The notes under the pieces are model-generated. The model saw nothing but the letters and a program-made list of their open reading frames with translations, was not told where the DNA came from and did no database searches. Below, piece by piece: positions 1 through 9,061 of a stretch of 64,000 nt of DNA. Source of the stretch: Agreia bicolorata (GTDB taxonomy: Bacteria > Actinomycetota > Actinomycetes > Actinomycetales > Microbacteriaceae); contig NZ_JYFC01000005.1 of assembly GCF_000938265.1 (NCBI RefSeq), forward strand, positions 1-64,000, in the 5' to 3' direction. The translations under genes were made by a program, and so were the position numbers. The first letter of the stretch is position 1. Each line of letters starts with the position of its first letter.

Positions 1-1
1 C

Positions 2-103
2 TCCCGCGTCGCCGCGAGACTCCTCGCCCTCGCCGCCGGGATCTGGCACAACTGGCTCATCAATGCCCCCGCCAAACGCTCCCTCATCGCCTACGACCAC
101 TGA
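2..103 (+). CDS. IS982-type transposase, C-terminal fragment cut by window edge
   Basis: The frame open from base 2 encodes 33 residues ending in LIAYDH and a TGA stop. A tail with the pattern RLLALAAGIWHN...RSLIAYDH is typical of the end of IS982-family DDE transposases. Only the last 33 codons are in the window, so whether the element is intact cannot be judged. The 25 bp after the stop lead directly to the stop of the convergent antiporter gene, so the right end of the insertion sequence should lie within bases 104-128. No terminal inverted repeat can be confirmed without the left end. The family call is by recognition of the tail only. Confidence 0.65.
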   Translation, partial: SRVAARLLALAAGIWHNWLINAPAKRSLIAYDH

Positions 104-128
104 AACGAATCGGACTCACTCATCTAGG

Positions 129-1730
129 TCAGTGCCCCGCCGCGTCGCCGTCGCGCGAGTGATCGAGGCCTGCCTCTTCGAGGTCGAGCATCTCCTGCGC
201 ACGGGCCAAGGCCGTCGACGAGTAGCCGCCCCTGTTGCGAGCCGCGACCAGAGCGGCACGTTCGTGCAGCAGGATGTCTCGCCGTACGATCGCGTACTGT
301 TCGTTCGCCGCGGGACCCTGCCCCTCCGATGCCGCGGACTGCTCCCGGGCGTAGTCGCTGCGCCTCTCGGAATCGCCACGCACGCGTTCGAGGACCGCTG
401 GGTCGAGCTCTCCCCCGCTCACGGCGGCCAGCGCCGGATCGTCGAGGCGCTCGGCCCCTTTGAGCCTGATGTGATCAATGAGTTCCGCGAACTCTTCGCG
501 CTGTCTCTCCCTGGGGGTGCCCTTCACCCCTGCGATCCGGATCACGACGGGGAGACTTGCGCCCTGAACGACGAGCGTCACGATGGCGACCGTGTAGGCG
601 ATGAGCACGAGCTGTTCTCGATAGGGAATGCCCTCGGGTAACGACTGAGCGGCGGCGACCGTGACGACGCCGCGCATTCCGCTCCACGACAGCACAACGC
701 CCTCCCGCGCGCCGAGCATCTCGGGGTCGGGCTTCTTTCTGGGCAGGCGGCCGATTGCGGTCATCGCCGCGACCACGACGAAACGAATGCCGATGAGCAC
801 GGCGGTGGCGAGAAGCCCGAAGAGTATCGCCTGGGGAACATCGAGGCGATAGTGCCGCACTCCCTCCACGATCGTCTTGAGCTCGAGGCCCATGAGCAGA
901 AACACGCCGTTCTCGAGCAGAAACTGAAACGTGCGCCAATTCAATCGCTCGCTCAGTCGAGCCGGAGCCGAGAAACTCGTGGCGCCGAGATGGCCGGTGA
1001 TGAGACCGGCAGCCACCACGCTCAGCACACCGGATGCGCCGATCGTTTCTGCGGGCAGGTACGCGGCGAACGGCACCACGAACGAGATCGCTGTAGCGAG
1101 CACAGGGTCGGGAACCCGCGCCCGAACGAACACGGTGAGATATCCGATCGCCACGCCGAGGCCGACACCGAGCACGACGGAGTAGGCGAACGTGCCCAGT
1201 ATCTGCCACGCACTGACAGCACCCGCGGTGGTAGCGATGGCCGTTCTCAGCAGCACCAGTGCCGAGGCGTCGTTGACGAGACTCTCGCCCTCGAGCACCG
1301 CCAGAAGCCGAGGAGGAAGACCGAGTCGTTTGCCGATCGATGTGGCGGCCACGGCATCCGTCGGGCTGATCACCGCGCCGAGGGCGATCGCCGACGCCAG
1401 GTTGAGGTCGGGAAACAGGGTGAACAGGAGAAAGCCCGTGCCGAATGCACTGACGACCACCAGCACAACGGCGAGGGCCGAGATGCTGCCGATGTTCGAG
1501 CGCAGATCGGCCAAGGGCAGGCTGATCGACGAGGCATAGAGCAGAGGCGGAAGCACCCCCGAGAGGATCACAGCACTCGCCACGTGCACGGGAGGCATAC
1601 CGGGCAGCACCGATATGCCGATGCCGAGAACAGCGAGGATCAGCGGCGCGGCAACTTTGACTTTCGGCGCGAGAAGAGACACCGCCACGATGACGACGAC
1701 GCCGAGAACCGCAATCAGAGCCAACCCCAT
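129..1730 (-). CDS. CPA1-family Na+/H+ antiporter
   Basis: This 533-residue polytopic membrane protein should exchange protons for Na+ (or another monovalent cation) across the cytoplasmic membrane. Residues 1-400 hold about 12 hydrophobic segments. The segment reading GAVISPTDAVAATSIGKRLGLP, followed by EGESLVNDASALVL, is the conserved CPA1 core carrying the ion-binding aspartates. A hydrophilic, partly helical cytoplasmic tail of about 120 residues follows, as is usual for NhaP-like bacterial members. The start ATG (MGLALIAVLG) leads straight into the first membrane helix. The gene stands alone, 17 bp downstream of the transglycosylase gene and convergent with the insertion-sequence remnant. 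Confidence 0.9.
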   Translation of the reverse strand: MGLALIAVLGVVVIVAVSLLAPKVKVAAPLILAVLGIGISVLPGMPPVHVASAVILSGVLPPLLYASSISLPLADLRSNIGSISALAVVLVVVSAFGTGFLLFTLFPDLNLASAIALGAVISPTDAVAATSIGKRLGLPPRLLAVLEGESLVNDASALVLLRTAIATTAGAVSAWQILGTFAYSVVLGVGLGVAIGYLTVFVRARVPDPVLATAISFVVPFAAYLPAETIGASGVLSVVAAGLITGHLGATSFSAPARLSERLNWRTFQFLLENGVFLLMGLELKTIVEGVRHYRLDVPQAILFGLLATAVLIGIRFVVVAAMTAIGRLPRKKPDPEMLGAREGVVLSWSGMRGVVTVAAAQSLPEGIPYREQLVLIAYTVAIVTLVVQGASLPVVIRIAGVKGTPRERQREEFAELIDHIRLKGAERLDDPALAAVSGGELDPAVLERVRGDSERRSDYAREQSAASEGQGPAANEQYAIVRRDILLHERAALVAARNRGGYSSTALARAQEMLDLEEAGLDHSRDGDAAGH

Positions 1731-1747
1731 GGGGTCAGCCTATTGAA

Positions 1748-2506
1748 TCAATATGAGTTATTCTCTTCCGACTCGGCCCATGCACCACACGGAGTCTGGT
1801 AGCGGGCGGTGATGTAGTTGAGCCCCCATGTAATCTGGGTGGCCGGATTGGTCTCCCAGTCGTCGGCGACGCTGGCCATCTTGTTTCCGGGCAGCGACTG
1901 GGGAATGCCGTAGGCGCCGCTGCTGGCGTTGTACGCGTTGTAGCGCCAGCCCGACTCCTTCGACCAGAGTGAGTACAGGCAGTCGTATTCGGTGCTCGGC
2001 CAGCCGCGGTCGGCAACCATCTGCGCGGCGATAGCCTGCGCGCTGCCGGGGTCGGGGGCGCCGGCCGGCGGCGCGTAGCCTCCGCCACCTCCGCTGGCCT
2101 TGCTCGACGAATCCGCCGGAGACACCGTCGGCGTCGGAGTAGGCGTGGGCTTCGGCGGCTCGGTCACGGTGAAGCCGTCGCGAACGATCGATGCCGCCAG
2201 ATTCGACGATGTGACGCTCTGCGAGGGCAGATTCGAGCCCGGCTCGAGAGCGACGGTGAAGTACTCCGATGCGGCGACACCGGAGTACGGGTCGACGACA
2301 TTGACGAGAACGGATGCTCCGACGGCCGCGACGCCCAGAAGCTGCAGGGCGAGCCGACCGGGCCGCGAGACGATCCTCGCCCGGCGCGGAGTCACGGGAT
2401 CGAGAACACGGATCGGAGCCACGCCGTTCGGCTGAACCGGCACTGAACTCACACGGGGCTTCAGAGAGACCCCCGCGGCTGCGTCACGTTCCAGATTTCT
2501 AACCAC
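1748..2506 (-). CDS. Secreted/anchored lytic transglycosylase-like protein
   Basis: The predicted protein has 252 residues. A basic N-terminus precedes one hydrophobic segment (about residues 52-70), followed by a spacer, the motif ASIVRDGFTV (105-114) and a Pro-Thr linker. The C-terminal 90 residues form the small catalytic domain. The motif SLWSKESGWRYNAYN supplies the presumed catalytic Glu, followed by SGAYGIPQSLPG and ITWGLNYITARYQTPCGAW, as in the transglycosylase domain of actinobacterial resuscitation or aggregation-promoting-factor proteins. It should cleave or remodel peptidoglycan outside the membrane. The start codon is GTG. The spacer and linker resemble those of the M23 protein at 38169-38945. 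Confidence 0.85.
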   Translation of the reverse strand: MVRNLERDAAAGVSLKPRVSSVPVQPNGVAPIRVLDPVTPRRARIVSRPGRLALQLLGVAAVGASVLVNVVDPYSGVAASEYFTVALEPGSNLPSQSVTSSNLAASIVRDGFTVTEPPKPTPTPTPTVSPADSSSKASGGGGGYAPPAGAPDPGSAQAIAAQMVADRGWPSTEYDCLYSLWSKESGWRYNAYNASSGAYGIPQSLPGNKMASVADDWETNPATQITWGLNYITARYQTPCGAWAESEENNSY

Positions 2507-2559
2507 GATTATTCGACTTTAGCGAACTTCCGCCCGAATTGCAGGCTGCGAAGAAGCTC

Positions 2560-3123
2560 TCAGCGCACCGACAGCATCACATCGATGACAGCGTCGAGCA
2601 CGAGATCGACCTGCGCTTCGGAATATCCGCGCGTGCGCGAGCGGAACGAGACCTGGCGCACATCGTCTACCGAGACCTCTGTGCCTTCTCTGAAATAGGA
2701 GATGAGTCGCTCGGCGAACGCATCGACATCGCGTTTGTCATATCCCAGCTTGAACGGGCCGCTGCTGCGGAATCGATGCTTCGCGGGCCTCTCTAGCCGA
2801 GCCAGAATCTCTCTGGCCTTATCTCTCGCGTCGGCAAACCAGGCCTCGTCGCCGACCGACGAGGAGATCTTCTCTCGCTCACGGGCAGCGAATGCCTCCT
2901 CGAGACGCTCGAGAGCCGCGTCGACCGCGAGGGTCGAGTAGCCCCCCTTCTCCAGCCCGAAAGCCATGTGCCGGATGCCTTCGGCCGTGATGATCGTGCC
3001 GGTGTCGCCGGGTTCGGCGCTGTATGCGATTCGCGCAGCGGCCAAGAACTTCTCGACCTCGTCGACCTTGTAGCCGGGCCTGGAGGATCGCGCTCGGGGA
3101 AACGTTTGACTCACGGTCACCAT
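2560..3123 (-). CDS. DivIVA-domain protein with four GY/VD repeats
   Basis: This cytoplasmic protein of 187 residues contains four units of the DivIVA-type pattern (hydrophobic, 6-8 residues, GY....VD..L). The GY pairs are at about residues 17, 61, 127 and 166. The middle of the protein (80-112) is helical and charged. DivIVA-like domains bind curved membranes and recruit cell-wall or division machinery in actinobacteria. This version lacks the long coiled coil of Wag31, so it is not the main polar-growth factor. It lies between cdsA and the transglycosylase gene on the same strand, which suggests an envelope-related job. ATG at 3123 is used; a GTG one codon later is possible. Confidence 0.75.
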   Translation of the reverse strand: MVTVSQTFPRARSSRPGYKVDEVEKFLAAARIAYSAEPGDTGTIITAEGIRHMAFGLEKGGYSTLAVDAALERLEEAFAAREREKISSSVGDEAWFADARDKAREILARLERPAKHRFRSSGPFKLGYDKRDVDAFAERLISYFREGTEVSVDDVRQVSFRSRTRGYSEAQVDLVLDAVIDVMLSVR

Positions 3124-3148
3124 TCTGTCAACACTTGTCGGTCGACGC

Positions 3149-4108
3149 CTAAGCGAAGACTATGAACAGCACGTACGCGGCAGCGGCGGACGGCAGGATC
3201 GAATCGAGTCGGTCGAGGAACCCGCCGTGGCCGGGAAGCCAGGTGCTCATATCTTTGATACCGAGGTCGCGCTTCAGCAACGACTCGGACAGGTCGCCGG
3301 CGGTTGCGCTGAGCACCAGCACTGTTCCCAGGATGAGGCCGAACCACCACGGCATGTCGAGCAGGAAGATGGAGAGCAGCACACTCGACGCGACGCCGAA
3401 GATCCACGACCCCGCGAAGCCCTCCCACGTCTTCTTCGGGCTGATGGTCGGTGCCATCGGATGCTTGCCGAAATTCAGTCCCGTGGCATAGGCGCCCACG
3501 TCGACCGATACCACGACGATGAGGAAGGCCATCACCCACCATTGGCCGTGGTCGTTGCGCAGGAGCAGGGCCGCGATGCTGCCCAGGAACGTGACGTAGA
3601 CCTGGATGAATACGCCGCCCGACATGTCGAGTGCCACGCTGCGCATCGACGCGCGGTGCCGGGGCACCGTGAGTTCGACCAGTCGCCAGAGAACGACCAG
3701 CAGAACACCGCCGATCATCGAGATCCACTGCCACTCTTCACCGGAGTAGAACGACACGGGCACCACAACAACCGGCGCTAGAACGCTCGGGATGCGCGGC
3801 ACGTCGCGGCCAGCGTGCCGAAGCGCCGTCGCAAGTTCGAAAGCGGTGAACGCCACAAGCACCGTGGCGAAGACCACGAAGATGTCTTTGATGAAGACCA
3901 GGCTGAAGATCATAACAAGCCCCAGCGCCAGGCCGATGCCTATCGCGCTGACGAGATTGCGGCCCGAACGGGCAGTGATCTTGTCGTTCGCCCGATCGAA
4001 TTGATCCCGGCGCTCGCGCACCTTCGCCTCGAACTCGGCGCGGGTCATGCCCGGATGCTTACGCGCCGGATCTGCCTCGGACGCGGGAGTGTCGGGATCG
4101 TTCGTCAT
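3149..4108 (-). CDS. cdsA: Phosphatidate cytidylyltransferase
   Basis: CdsA makes CDP-diacylglycerol from phosphatidic acid and CTP in the membrane, the branch point for phospholipids. The 319-residue protein has a hydrophilic N-terminus of about 50 residues, then about eight membrane segments. Near the C-terminus it carries the CdsA signature SLLKRDLGIKD...PGHGGFLDRLDS, with the metal-binding acidic residues. It follows frr with only a 9-bp gap, in the conserved pyrH-frr-cdsA chain, and is probably co-transcribed with it. Confidence 0.95.
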   Translation of the reverse strand: MTNDPDTPASEADPARKHPGMTRAEFEAKVRERRDQFDRANDKITARSGRNLVSAIGIGLALGLVMIFSLVFIKDIFVVFATVLVAFTAFELATALRHAGRDVPRIPSVLAPVVVVPVSFYSGEEWQWISMIGGVLLVVLWRLVELTVPRHRASMRSVALDMSGGVFIQVYVTFLGSIAALLLRNDHGQWWVMAFLIVVVSVDVGAYATGLNFGKHPMAPTISPKKTWEGFAGSWIFGVASSVLLSIFLLDMPWWFGLILGTVLVLSATAGDLSESLLKRDLGIKDMSTWLPGHGGFLDRLDSILPSAAAAYVLFIVFA

Positions 4109-4117
4109 AGAAGTGGC

Positions 4118-4672
4118 CTAGATCTCGAGGAGTTCGACTTCCTTGCGCTTCAGGGCGTCGTCGATGCCATCGACGTGCGACTTCGTGAGTTGCTCAAGCT
4201 CCTTCTCGGCGCGCGCCACCTCGTCGTCGCCGACCTCGCTCTTCAGAGCGTCGAGTTCGTCTTTGGCCTTGCGGCGGATGTTGCGCAGCGACACCTTGCC
4301 ATCTTCGGCCTTCGTGCGCACGATCTTCACGTATTCCTTGCGACGCTCCTCTGTGAGCTCCGGCAGTGTGACGCGGATGACATTGCCGTCGTTCGACGGG
4401 TTGGCGCCGAGGTTGGGGGTTTCGCGAATCGCCTGCTCGATATCACGCAGCGCACCCTTGTCGTAGGGCGTGATGAGCATCGTGCGCGCTTCGGGGTTCT
4501 GAAGGCCTGCCAGCTGGCTGAGCGGGGTGGGGGTGCCGTAATAGTCGACCAGGATCCTCTGGAAGAGACCAGGGTTCGCCCGCCCGGTACGAATGCTCGA
4601 GAAGTCTTCCTTCGTGTTGTCGACGGCCTTCTTCATGCGCTCTGTTGCGCCGGCCAGTACATCCGCGATCAC
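4118..4672 (-). CDS. frr: Ribosome recycling factor
   Basis: The 184-residue protein is full length for RRF, which splits post-termination ribosomes together with EF-G. Family signatures visible are the N-terminal [22 protein letters not shown], the [20 protein letters not shown] segment of domain I, and the C-terminal helix with [26 protein letters not shown]. It lies between pyrH (48-bp gap) and cdsA (9-bp gap) in the standard order. Confidence 0.98.
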   Translation of the reverse strand: MIADVLAGATERMKKAVDNTKEDFSSIRTGRANPGLFQRILVDYYGTPTPLSQLAGLQNPEARTMLITPYDKGALRDIEQAIRETPNLGANPSNDGNVIRVTLPELTEERRKEYVKIVRTKAEDGKVSLRNIRRKAKDELDALKSEVGDDEVARAEKELEQLTKSHVDGIDDALKRKEVELLEI

Positions 4673-4720
4673 GGCAACTCCTTCTTTTGGTTCTTCAGTA
4701 GTTTAGGGCGACGTGCCTGG

Positions 4721-5446
4721 TCACTCGTGCGACGTGCTGACCAGCGTGCCGATGCGCTCGCCCAGAATCGCCCTGGTCACATTGCCCTGCGGCTCCATGC
4801 CGAAGACCATCATCGGCATCTTGTTGTCCATGCAGAGGCTGAACGCCGTCGAGTCGACGACTTTGAGCTCGCGCTGCAAAGCGTCGAGGTAGGTGAGCCT
4901 GTCGATCTTCTTCGCGTCGGGGTTGGTGCGCGGGTCGGAATCGTAGACGCCGTCGACACCGTTCTTCGCGACGAGCACGACATTGGCACCGATCTCGAGG
5001 GCACGCTGCGCCGCGACGGTGTCGGTCGAGAAGTAGGGCAGACCGGCGCCGGCTCCGAAGATGACCACGCGGCCCTTCTCGAGGTGGCGCTCGGCCCGTC
5101 GGGGAATGTACGGCTCGGCGACCTGTGTCATCGAGATCGCCGACTGCACCCGAGTGGCGGCCCCGGCCTGCTCGAGAAAGTCCTGCAGCGCGAGGGCGTT
5201 CATCACCGTCCCGAGCATGCCCATGTAGTCGGCGCGCCCACGATCCATGCCACGCTGCGAGAGTTCTGCGCCGCGGAAGAAGTTTCCTCCTCCGACGACG
5301 ATTGCGATCTCCACCTGTTTCGCCGCTGCGGCGATCTCCCTGGCCAATTCACTGACCACATCGGGATTGACTCCGAGGGAGCCGGCACCGAATGCCTCAC
5401 CAGAGAGTTTGAGCAGTACTCGGCGCCGGGGTTCTGGTGAAGTCAT
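4721..5446 (-). CDS. pyrH: UMP kinase
   Basis: PyrH phosphorylates UMP to UDP with ATP in pyrimidine nucleotide synthesis. The 241-residue protein shows the amino-acid-kinase fold signatures [11 protein letters not shown] near the N-terminus, [20 protein letters not shown] (phosphate loop), [15 protein letters not shown], and a C-terminal GTLVS. The ATG at 5446 is chosen because it has an AAAGGGA ribosome-binding site and gives the usual family N-terminus; an in-frame TTG at 5479 would add 11 residues. It is followed by frr. Confidence 0.97.
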   Translation of the reverse strand: MTSPEPRRRVLLKLSGEAFGAGSLGVNPDVVSELAREIAAAAKQVEIAIVVGGGNFFRGAELSQRGMDRGRADYMGMLGTVMNALALQDFLEQAGAATRVQSAISMTQVAEPYIPRRAERHLEKGRVVIFGAGAGLPYFSTDTVAAQRALEIGANVVLVAKNGVDGVYDSDPRTNPDAKKIDRLTYLDALQRELKVVDSTAFSLCMDNKMPMMVFGMEPQGNVTRAILGERIGTLVSTSHE

Positions 5447-5497
5447 GAGTGTGGATCCCTTTCGATCTCGTCCTGCCAATTTTAGGGGCCGGTCGAG

Positions 5498-6772
5498 TTA
5501 GTCCTCGAACGGGATCGCGCAGGTCTCCTGTTGTGCAGTCGAACCGGTGACGCCGTCGAGCACAGGGGGCCCTCCGGCATCCGGTGTCGCCGGGTCTGCG
5601 GGAGCCGCAGGATCGACGGGAGCTGCCGGATCGACGGGAGCCTCGGGCTCCGCGGGCGCGGTGGGCTCGATCGTGCTTCCGATCGGTTGTGAGTTAGCGC
5701 CGAGAGTGAAAGGCTGATCTGCTTTGATCAACGCGAAGAGCGTGTCGGCCGCGTCTTGTGTAGGCACGACCTTGCCCGGATAGTCAGGGTCGTTGGTGGT
5801 TCCCGGATATTGAACGAAAGTGATGTTGCTGAGGTCGATCGTACGCAGTGCCTGCGCCAACGAGATCATCGTGTCGACCCTCGCCAGGTCGGACGAAAGC
5901 GTGAAGTACTTCGGGTCGGCCACGACGTTCGCCAGCGAGTAGAGCTTGCCGAAGTCACCCAGGGTGTCGTTGCTCTTCAGCTTGCGCACCAGAGACGAGA
6001 GATACTGCTGCTGCGACGAGATGCGGCTGAGGTCGCCGCCGTCCCCCACTCCGTGGCGCGAGCGAAGGAACCCGGCGGCGAGGCCACCCTGAACTTCGGT
6101 GATGCCTGCCGGAAGGTCCAGGTGTTGTAGCTCACCGTTTCCGTCGGGATAAACGACCTGGTCATCCGTTACGCGCCCGGTCAGACAGATCGGAACACCG
6201 CCGATAGAGTCAGTCAGGGCGATCACGGCGTCGAATGTCATTGACACGGCATAGTCGACGCGGAGGCCAGTGAGGTCGGCGACCGTCGTCGCGACGCAGG
6301 CAAGGCCGCCTCTCCCCCACGCCTCGTTGATGGGGGCTGCGCTCATGGCGTCGCCCTTCTCACACTCCGGATGCGCGATGATCAGGTCTCGCGGAAAGCT
6401 CACGGCGACGGCAGTCTTATGGTCTTGGGAGACGTGCAGCAGCATGTTCACGTCGTTCAGCGTGGCGCCATCGCGTTCGCCGTAGAGATCCTGGCTCTGG
6501 TTCGCATCGTTGTCGGCAGCCACGATGAGCACGTTGAAGCCGCCTTCGTGGGCTCCGATCGCGGGCGGTGCTTGGTCATCACCCTGCTGGGGATGAATAT
6601 CGACCGAGTTGGCCTCGATTGTCGAGGTGAAGGTCCAGGCACCAACGGCGGCAATACAGGCCGTGCTGACCACCGCGACGCCTGCAACGATGGCCACAAG
6701 ACGGAGGATCCGCACCCAGGCTCCACGGAGAGGCATGCGGGCATGGCGCACAGGCGATGCGGTCGTCTTCAC
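5498..6772 (-). CDS. LytR-CpsA-Psr (LCP) family cell-wall polymer ligase
   Basis: LCP proteins transfer undecaprenyl-linked glycopolymers onto peptidoglycan at the outer face of the membrane. The 424-residue protein has an N-terminal membrane segment (LRLVAIVAGVAVVSTACIAAVGAWTF), then the LCP domain with FNVLIVAADN, a SFPRDLI motif carrying the phosphate-binding Arg, INEAWGRGG and GFLRSRHGVGDGGDLSRISSQQ. The C-terminus is a low-complexity Ala/Pro/Asp tail made of APVDPA-type repeats. GTG at 6772 is preceded by AAGGAG with 8-nt spacing. It sits between tsf and pyrH, separated from tsf by a hairpin terminator. Confidence 0.92.
   Translation of the reverse strand: MKTTASPVRHARMPLRGAWVRILRLVAIVAGVAVVSTACIAAVGAWTFTSTIEANSVDIHPQQGDDQAPPAIGAHEGGFNVLIVAADNDANQSQDLYGERDGATLNDVNMLLHVSQDHKTAVAVSFPRDLIIAHPECEKGDAMSAAPINEAWGRGGLACVATTVADLTGLRVDYAVSMTFDAVIALTDSIGGVPICLTGRVTDDQVVYPDGNGELQHLDLPAGITEVQGGLAAGFLRSRHGVGDGGDLSRISSQQQYLSSLVRKLKSNDTLGDFGKLYSLANVVADPKYFTLSSDLARVDTMISLAQALRTIDLSNITFVQYPGTTNDPDYPGKVVPTQDAADTLFALIKADQPFTLGANSQPIGSTIEPTAPAEPEAPVDPAAPVDPAAPADPATPDAGGPPVLDGVTGSTAQQETCAIPFED
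5600..5671. repeat. 18-bp tandem repeat in the LCP gene tail
   Basis: A unit beginning gggagc, 18 bp long, occurs at 5600-5617, 5618-5635 and 5636-5653, with a degenerate fourth copy to 5671. On the coding (minus) strand each unit encodes a hexapeptide of the APVDPA type, giving a flexible extracytoplasmic tail. The first two copies differ at only two positions, so copy number could vary by slippage. Confidence 0.7.
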
Positions 6773-6838
6773 AGGCGAGTCTCCTTGAGGCTGGGGCTCA
6801 CCCCCCAGAGAGCGGCCATGATCGATCCTACTTAATAG

Positions 6839-6874
6839 CCGAAGGCCCATCCCGCGAACGGGATGGGCCTTCGG
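6839..6874 (-). terminator. Hairpin terminator after tsf
   Basis: The sequence CCGAAGGCCCATCCCG and its perfect reverse complement flank a 4-nt loop (cgaa), giving a 16-bp GC-rich stem just downstream of the tsf stop. The 3' flank on the minus strand is A/T-rich (ctattaag) but lacks a long U tract. It separates rpsB-tsf from the LCP gene and pyrH. Confidence 0.8.
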
Positions 6875-6894
6875 TCGAAAAGTACGTCGAGGTA

Positions 6895-7722
6895 TTACGC
6901 GCCGACCTTGAAGCGCGCGAAGCCGGAGACGGTGATGCCGGCGTCGGCGAGCACCTTCTTGACCTGCTGCTTGTTGTCTTTTGCGTAGTCCTGCTCCAGC
7001 AGGGCGACCTGCTTGTAGTAGGCACCGAGGCGACCTTCGATGATCTTCGGCAGGGCGGCCTCAGGCTTGCCCTCGCCGCGCGAGATCTCCTCGACGATGC
7101 GACGCTCGTTCTCGACTGCCTCAGCCGGCACGTCCTCGCGAGCGAGGAATTCGGGGTTGGCGAACGAGATGTGCTGAGCGATCGAGCGAGCCGTGTCAGC
7201 ATCCGATCCCACGTAGCCCACGACCACGCCGACCTGCGGAGGCAGATCCTTCGAGGTCTTGTGCAGGTAGATGGCGAACGCATCACCGGTGACGACGGCC
7301 AGACGACGAAGCTCGATCTTCTCTCCGAGAATCGCCGCCTCGTTGCTGATCAGGTCGGCAACTGTTCCACCGGCCGCGGGGGCCGCAAGGGCCTCCTCGA
7401 CCGAGGTTGCGCCAGCCGCGACGGCCGCGTCGAGCACGGCATCCGCCAGAGCGACGAACTTGTCGTTCTTGGCGACGAAGTCGGTCTCGCTTGCGAGCTC
7501 GATCAGGGTCGCGGTGTTGCCGCTCTCCTTGGCCGCGACGAGGCCTTCGCTGGTGGAGCGGTCGGCGCGCTTGGCGTTCGACTTGGCTCCCTTGAGGCGA
7601 AGGATCTCCGTCGCCTTTTCGAGGTCTCCGCCGGCTTCGACGAGCGCATTCTTGCTATCGACCATGCCGGTGCCGAGGCGCTCGCGCAGGGTCTTGAGGT
7701 CAGCCAGGCTGAAATCTGCCAT
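6895..7722 (-). CDS. tsf: Translation elongation factor Ts
   Basis: EF-Ts exchanges GDP for GTP on EF-Tu. The 275-residue protein begins with the TS-N domain (LADLKTLRERLGTGMVDSKNAL) and contains the conserved core ETDFVAKNDKFVALA. It is of the usual actinobacterial length. It follows rpsB by 51 bp and ends at the strong hairpin 6839-6874. Confidence 0.98.
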   Translation of the reverse strand: MADFSLADLKTLRERLGTGMVDSKNALVEAGGDLEKATEILRLKGAKSNAKRADRSTSEGLVAAKESGNTATLIELASETDFVAKNDKFVALADAVLDAAVAAGATSVEEALAAPAAGGTVADLISNEAAILGEKIELRRLAVVTGDAFAIYLHKTSKDLPPQVGVVVGYVGSDADTARSIAQHISFANPEFLAREDVPAEAVENERRIVEEISRGEGKPEAALPKIIEGRLGAYYKQVALLEQDYAKDNKQQVKKVLADAGITVSGFARFKVGA

Positions 7723-7773
7723 GGTGTGCTTCCTTACTTGACTAAAGAGGTGAGATATCGAGGAAGGCGCGAA

Positions 7774-8808
7774 CTACTTCGCGGGGGTCTTCTCGGCGTC
7801 GGTGGCCTCGGCCTCGAGGCGAGCCTCGGTCGCGGCGTCGGACTCGACGGCGTGCTCGGGAACGATCGACGCGTCTGCGGCGGCCTCGTGCTCGGCGACG
7901 ACGGCGTCTGCGTCGTTCTCTTCGGTGGGGGTCTCCGAGGCGACGACGTCGGCAACGGCAGCCTTGGCGGCGTCGGACTCGACGGCGTTCTCGACGAGAC
8001 CGTCGACGGCCTCGATCTTCTCAGCTTCGGTCGACGGGTTCTCCGATGCCTGAAGAAGCTCGCGCTCCCACTCGGCCAGGGGCTCGACTGCCGAGACGTT
8101 TGCACCTTCTTCGGGCTTCTGGTGGCGCTGGATCAGGCCCTCGGCTGCGGCGTCGGCGATGATGCGCGTGAGCAGACCAACGGAGCGGATCGCGTCGTCG
8201 TTGCCCGGGATCGGGTACTGCACGTCGTCGGGGTCGCAGTTCGTGTCGAGGATCGCGATGACGGGGATACCCAGCTTGTGCGCCTCGTCGATGGCGAGGT
8301 GCTCTTTCTTGGTGTCGACGATCCAGATCGCGGACGGGGTCTTCGTGAGGTTGCGGATACCGCCGAGGCTCTTCTGCAGCTTCACCAGCTCGCGCTTCTG
8401 AATGAGCAGTTCCTTCTTGGTGTAGCCGCGAGTGGTGTCGTCGAAGTCGACCTCTTCGAGTTCCTTCATGCGCGCAAGACGCTTGGAGACCGTCTGGAAG
8501 TTGGTGAGGAGGCCACCAAGCCAACGCTGGTTGACGTAGGGCTGGCCGACGCGCTGAGCCTGCTCGGCAATGGAGCCCTGAGCCTGCTTCTTGGTTCCGA
8601 CGAAGAGAACCGTTCCGCCGTGGGCGACGGTCTCTTTGACGTAGTCATAGGTCTTGTCGATGTGCACCAGCGACTGCTGCAGATCGATGATGTGGCTGCC
8701 CGAACGCTCGGTGAGGATGAATCGCTTCATCTTCGGGTTCCAACGGCGGGTCTGGTGTCCAAAGTGAACGCCGCTGTCGAGCAGCTGGCGAATGGTTACA
8801 ACGGCCAT
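7774..8808 (-). CDS. rpsB: 30S ribosomal protein S2 with long acidic tail
   Basis: Residues 1-250 form the ordinary S2 body, opening with [28 protein letters not shown] and including the [18 protein letters not shown] and [15 protein letters not shown] segments. The remaining roughly 90 residues form an Ala/Glu/Asp-rich extension, making 344 residues where about 260 is usual. Within the tail the phrase AVESDAA occurs twice, encoded by a 22-bp direct repeat (7832-7853 and 7967-7988). An AGGAGA ribosome-binding site lies 6 nt before the ATG. First gene of the rpsB-tsf unit. Confidence 0.97.
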   Translation of the reverse strand: MAVVTIRQLLDSGVHFGHQTRRWNPKMKRFILTERSGSHIIDLQQSLVHIDKTYDYVKETVAHGGTVLFVGTKKQAQGSIAEQAQRVGQPYVNQRWLGGLLTNFQTVSKRLARMKELEEVDFDDTTRGYTKKELLIQKRELVKLQKSLGGIRNLTKTPSAIWIVDTKKEHLAIDEAHKLGIPVIAILDTNCDPDDVQYPIPGNDDAIRSVGLLTRIIADAAAEGLIQRHQKPEEGANVSAVEPLAEWERELLQASENPSTEAEKIEAVDGLVENAVESDAAKAAVADVVASETPTEENDADAVVAEHEAAADASIVPEHAVESDAATEARLEAEATDAEKTPAK

Positions 8809-9061
8809 GAGCCGTCTCCTGTTCTTCGACGGCGGCTACGCACGCCGCAGTTCATCAGAACTGTCGCGCCGCAGGCACACGTCAATCGGTTTCTTACCGT
8901 CGACCTGTTGGCGACGGTTCCTGGTGCCCTGCACGCCTCCGACCACCGATCACGCACTTCTGCAGAACAGAAGGGAGAGGGGAGGACCGAGTGGAGTCGT
9001 GACTATAAGTCAGCGGGCACGCGTAGTCACCCCGACGGATCGAGGTGCTCCGGAAACTATA
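8809..9061. other. rpsB upstream region with untranslated leader
   Basis: This 253-bp stretch has no gene. It holds the rpsB ribosome-binding site, a short hairpin (CAGTTC-atca-GAACTG at 8848-8863), a GC-rich inverted repeat just before it, and a candidate promoter near 9002-9030. A leader of about 185 nt would be long enough for autogenous control, but I do not recognise a described leader RNA family here. Confidence 0.5.
9002..9030 (-). promoter_or_regulatory. Candidate rpsB promoter
   Basis: On the minus strand GTGACT (9025-9030) and TATAGT (9002-9007) are separated by 17 bp, a fair match to a housekeeping sigma promoter. It is the best -10/-35 pair seen in the gap between rpsB and the upstream phosphoesterase gene. 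Transcription would start near 8995. Confidence 0.4.

Noticed and set aside
3815-5440. 541-codon open frame on the plus strand
   Set aside because: Antisense shadow of cdsA, frr and pyrH.
8809-9061. Known ribosomal-protein leader RNA upstream of rpsB
   Set aside because: Hairpins exist but do not match a leader family I can recognise; listed only as an untranslated region.
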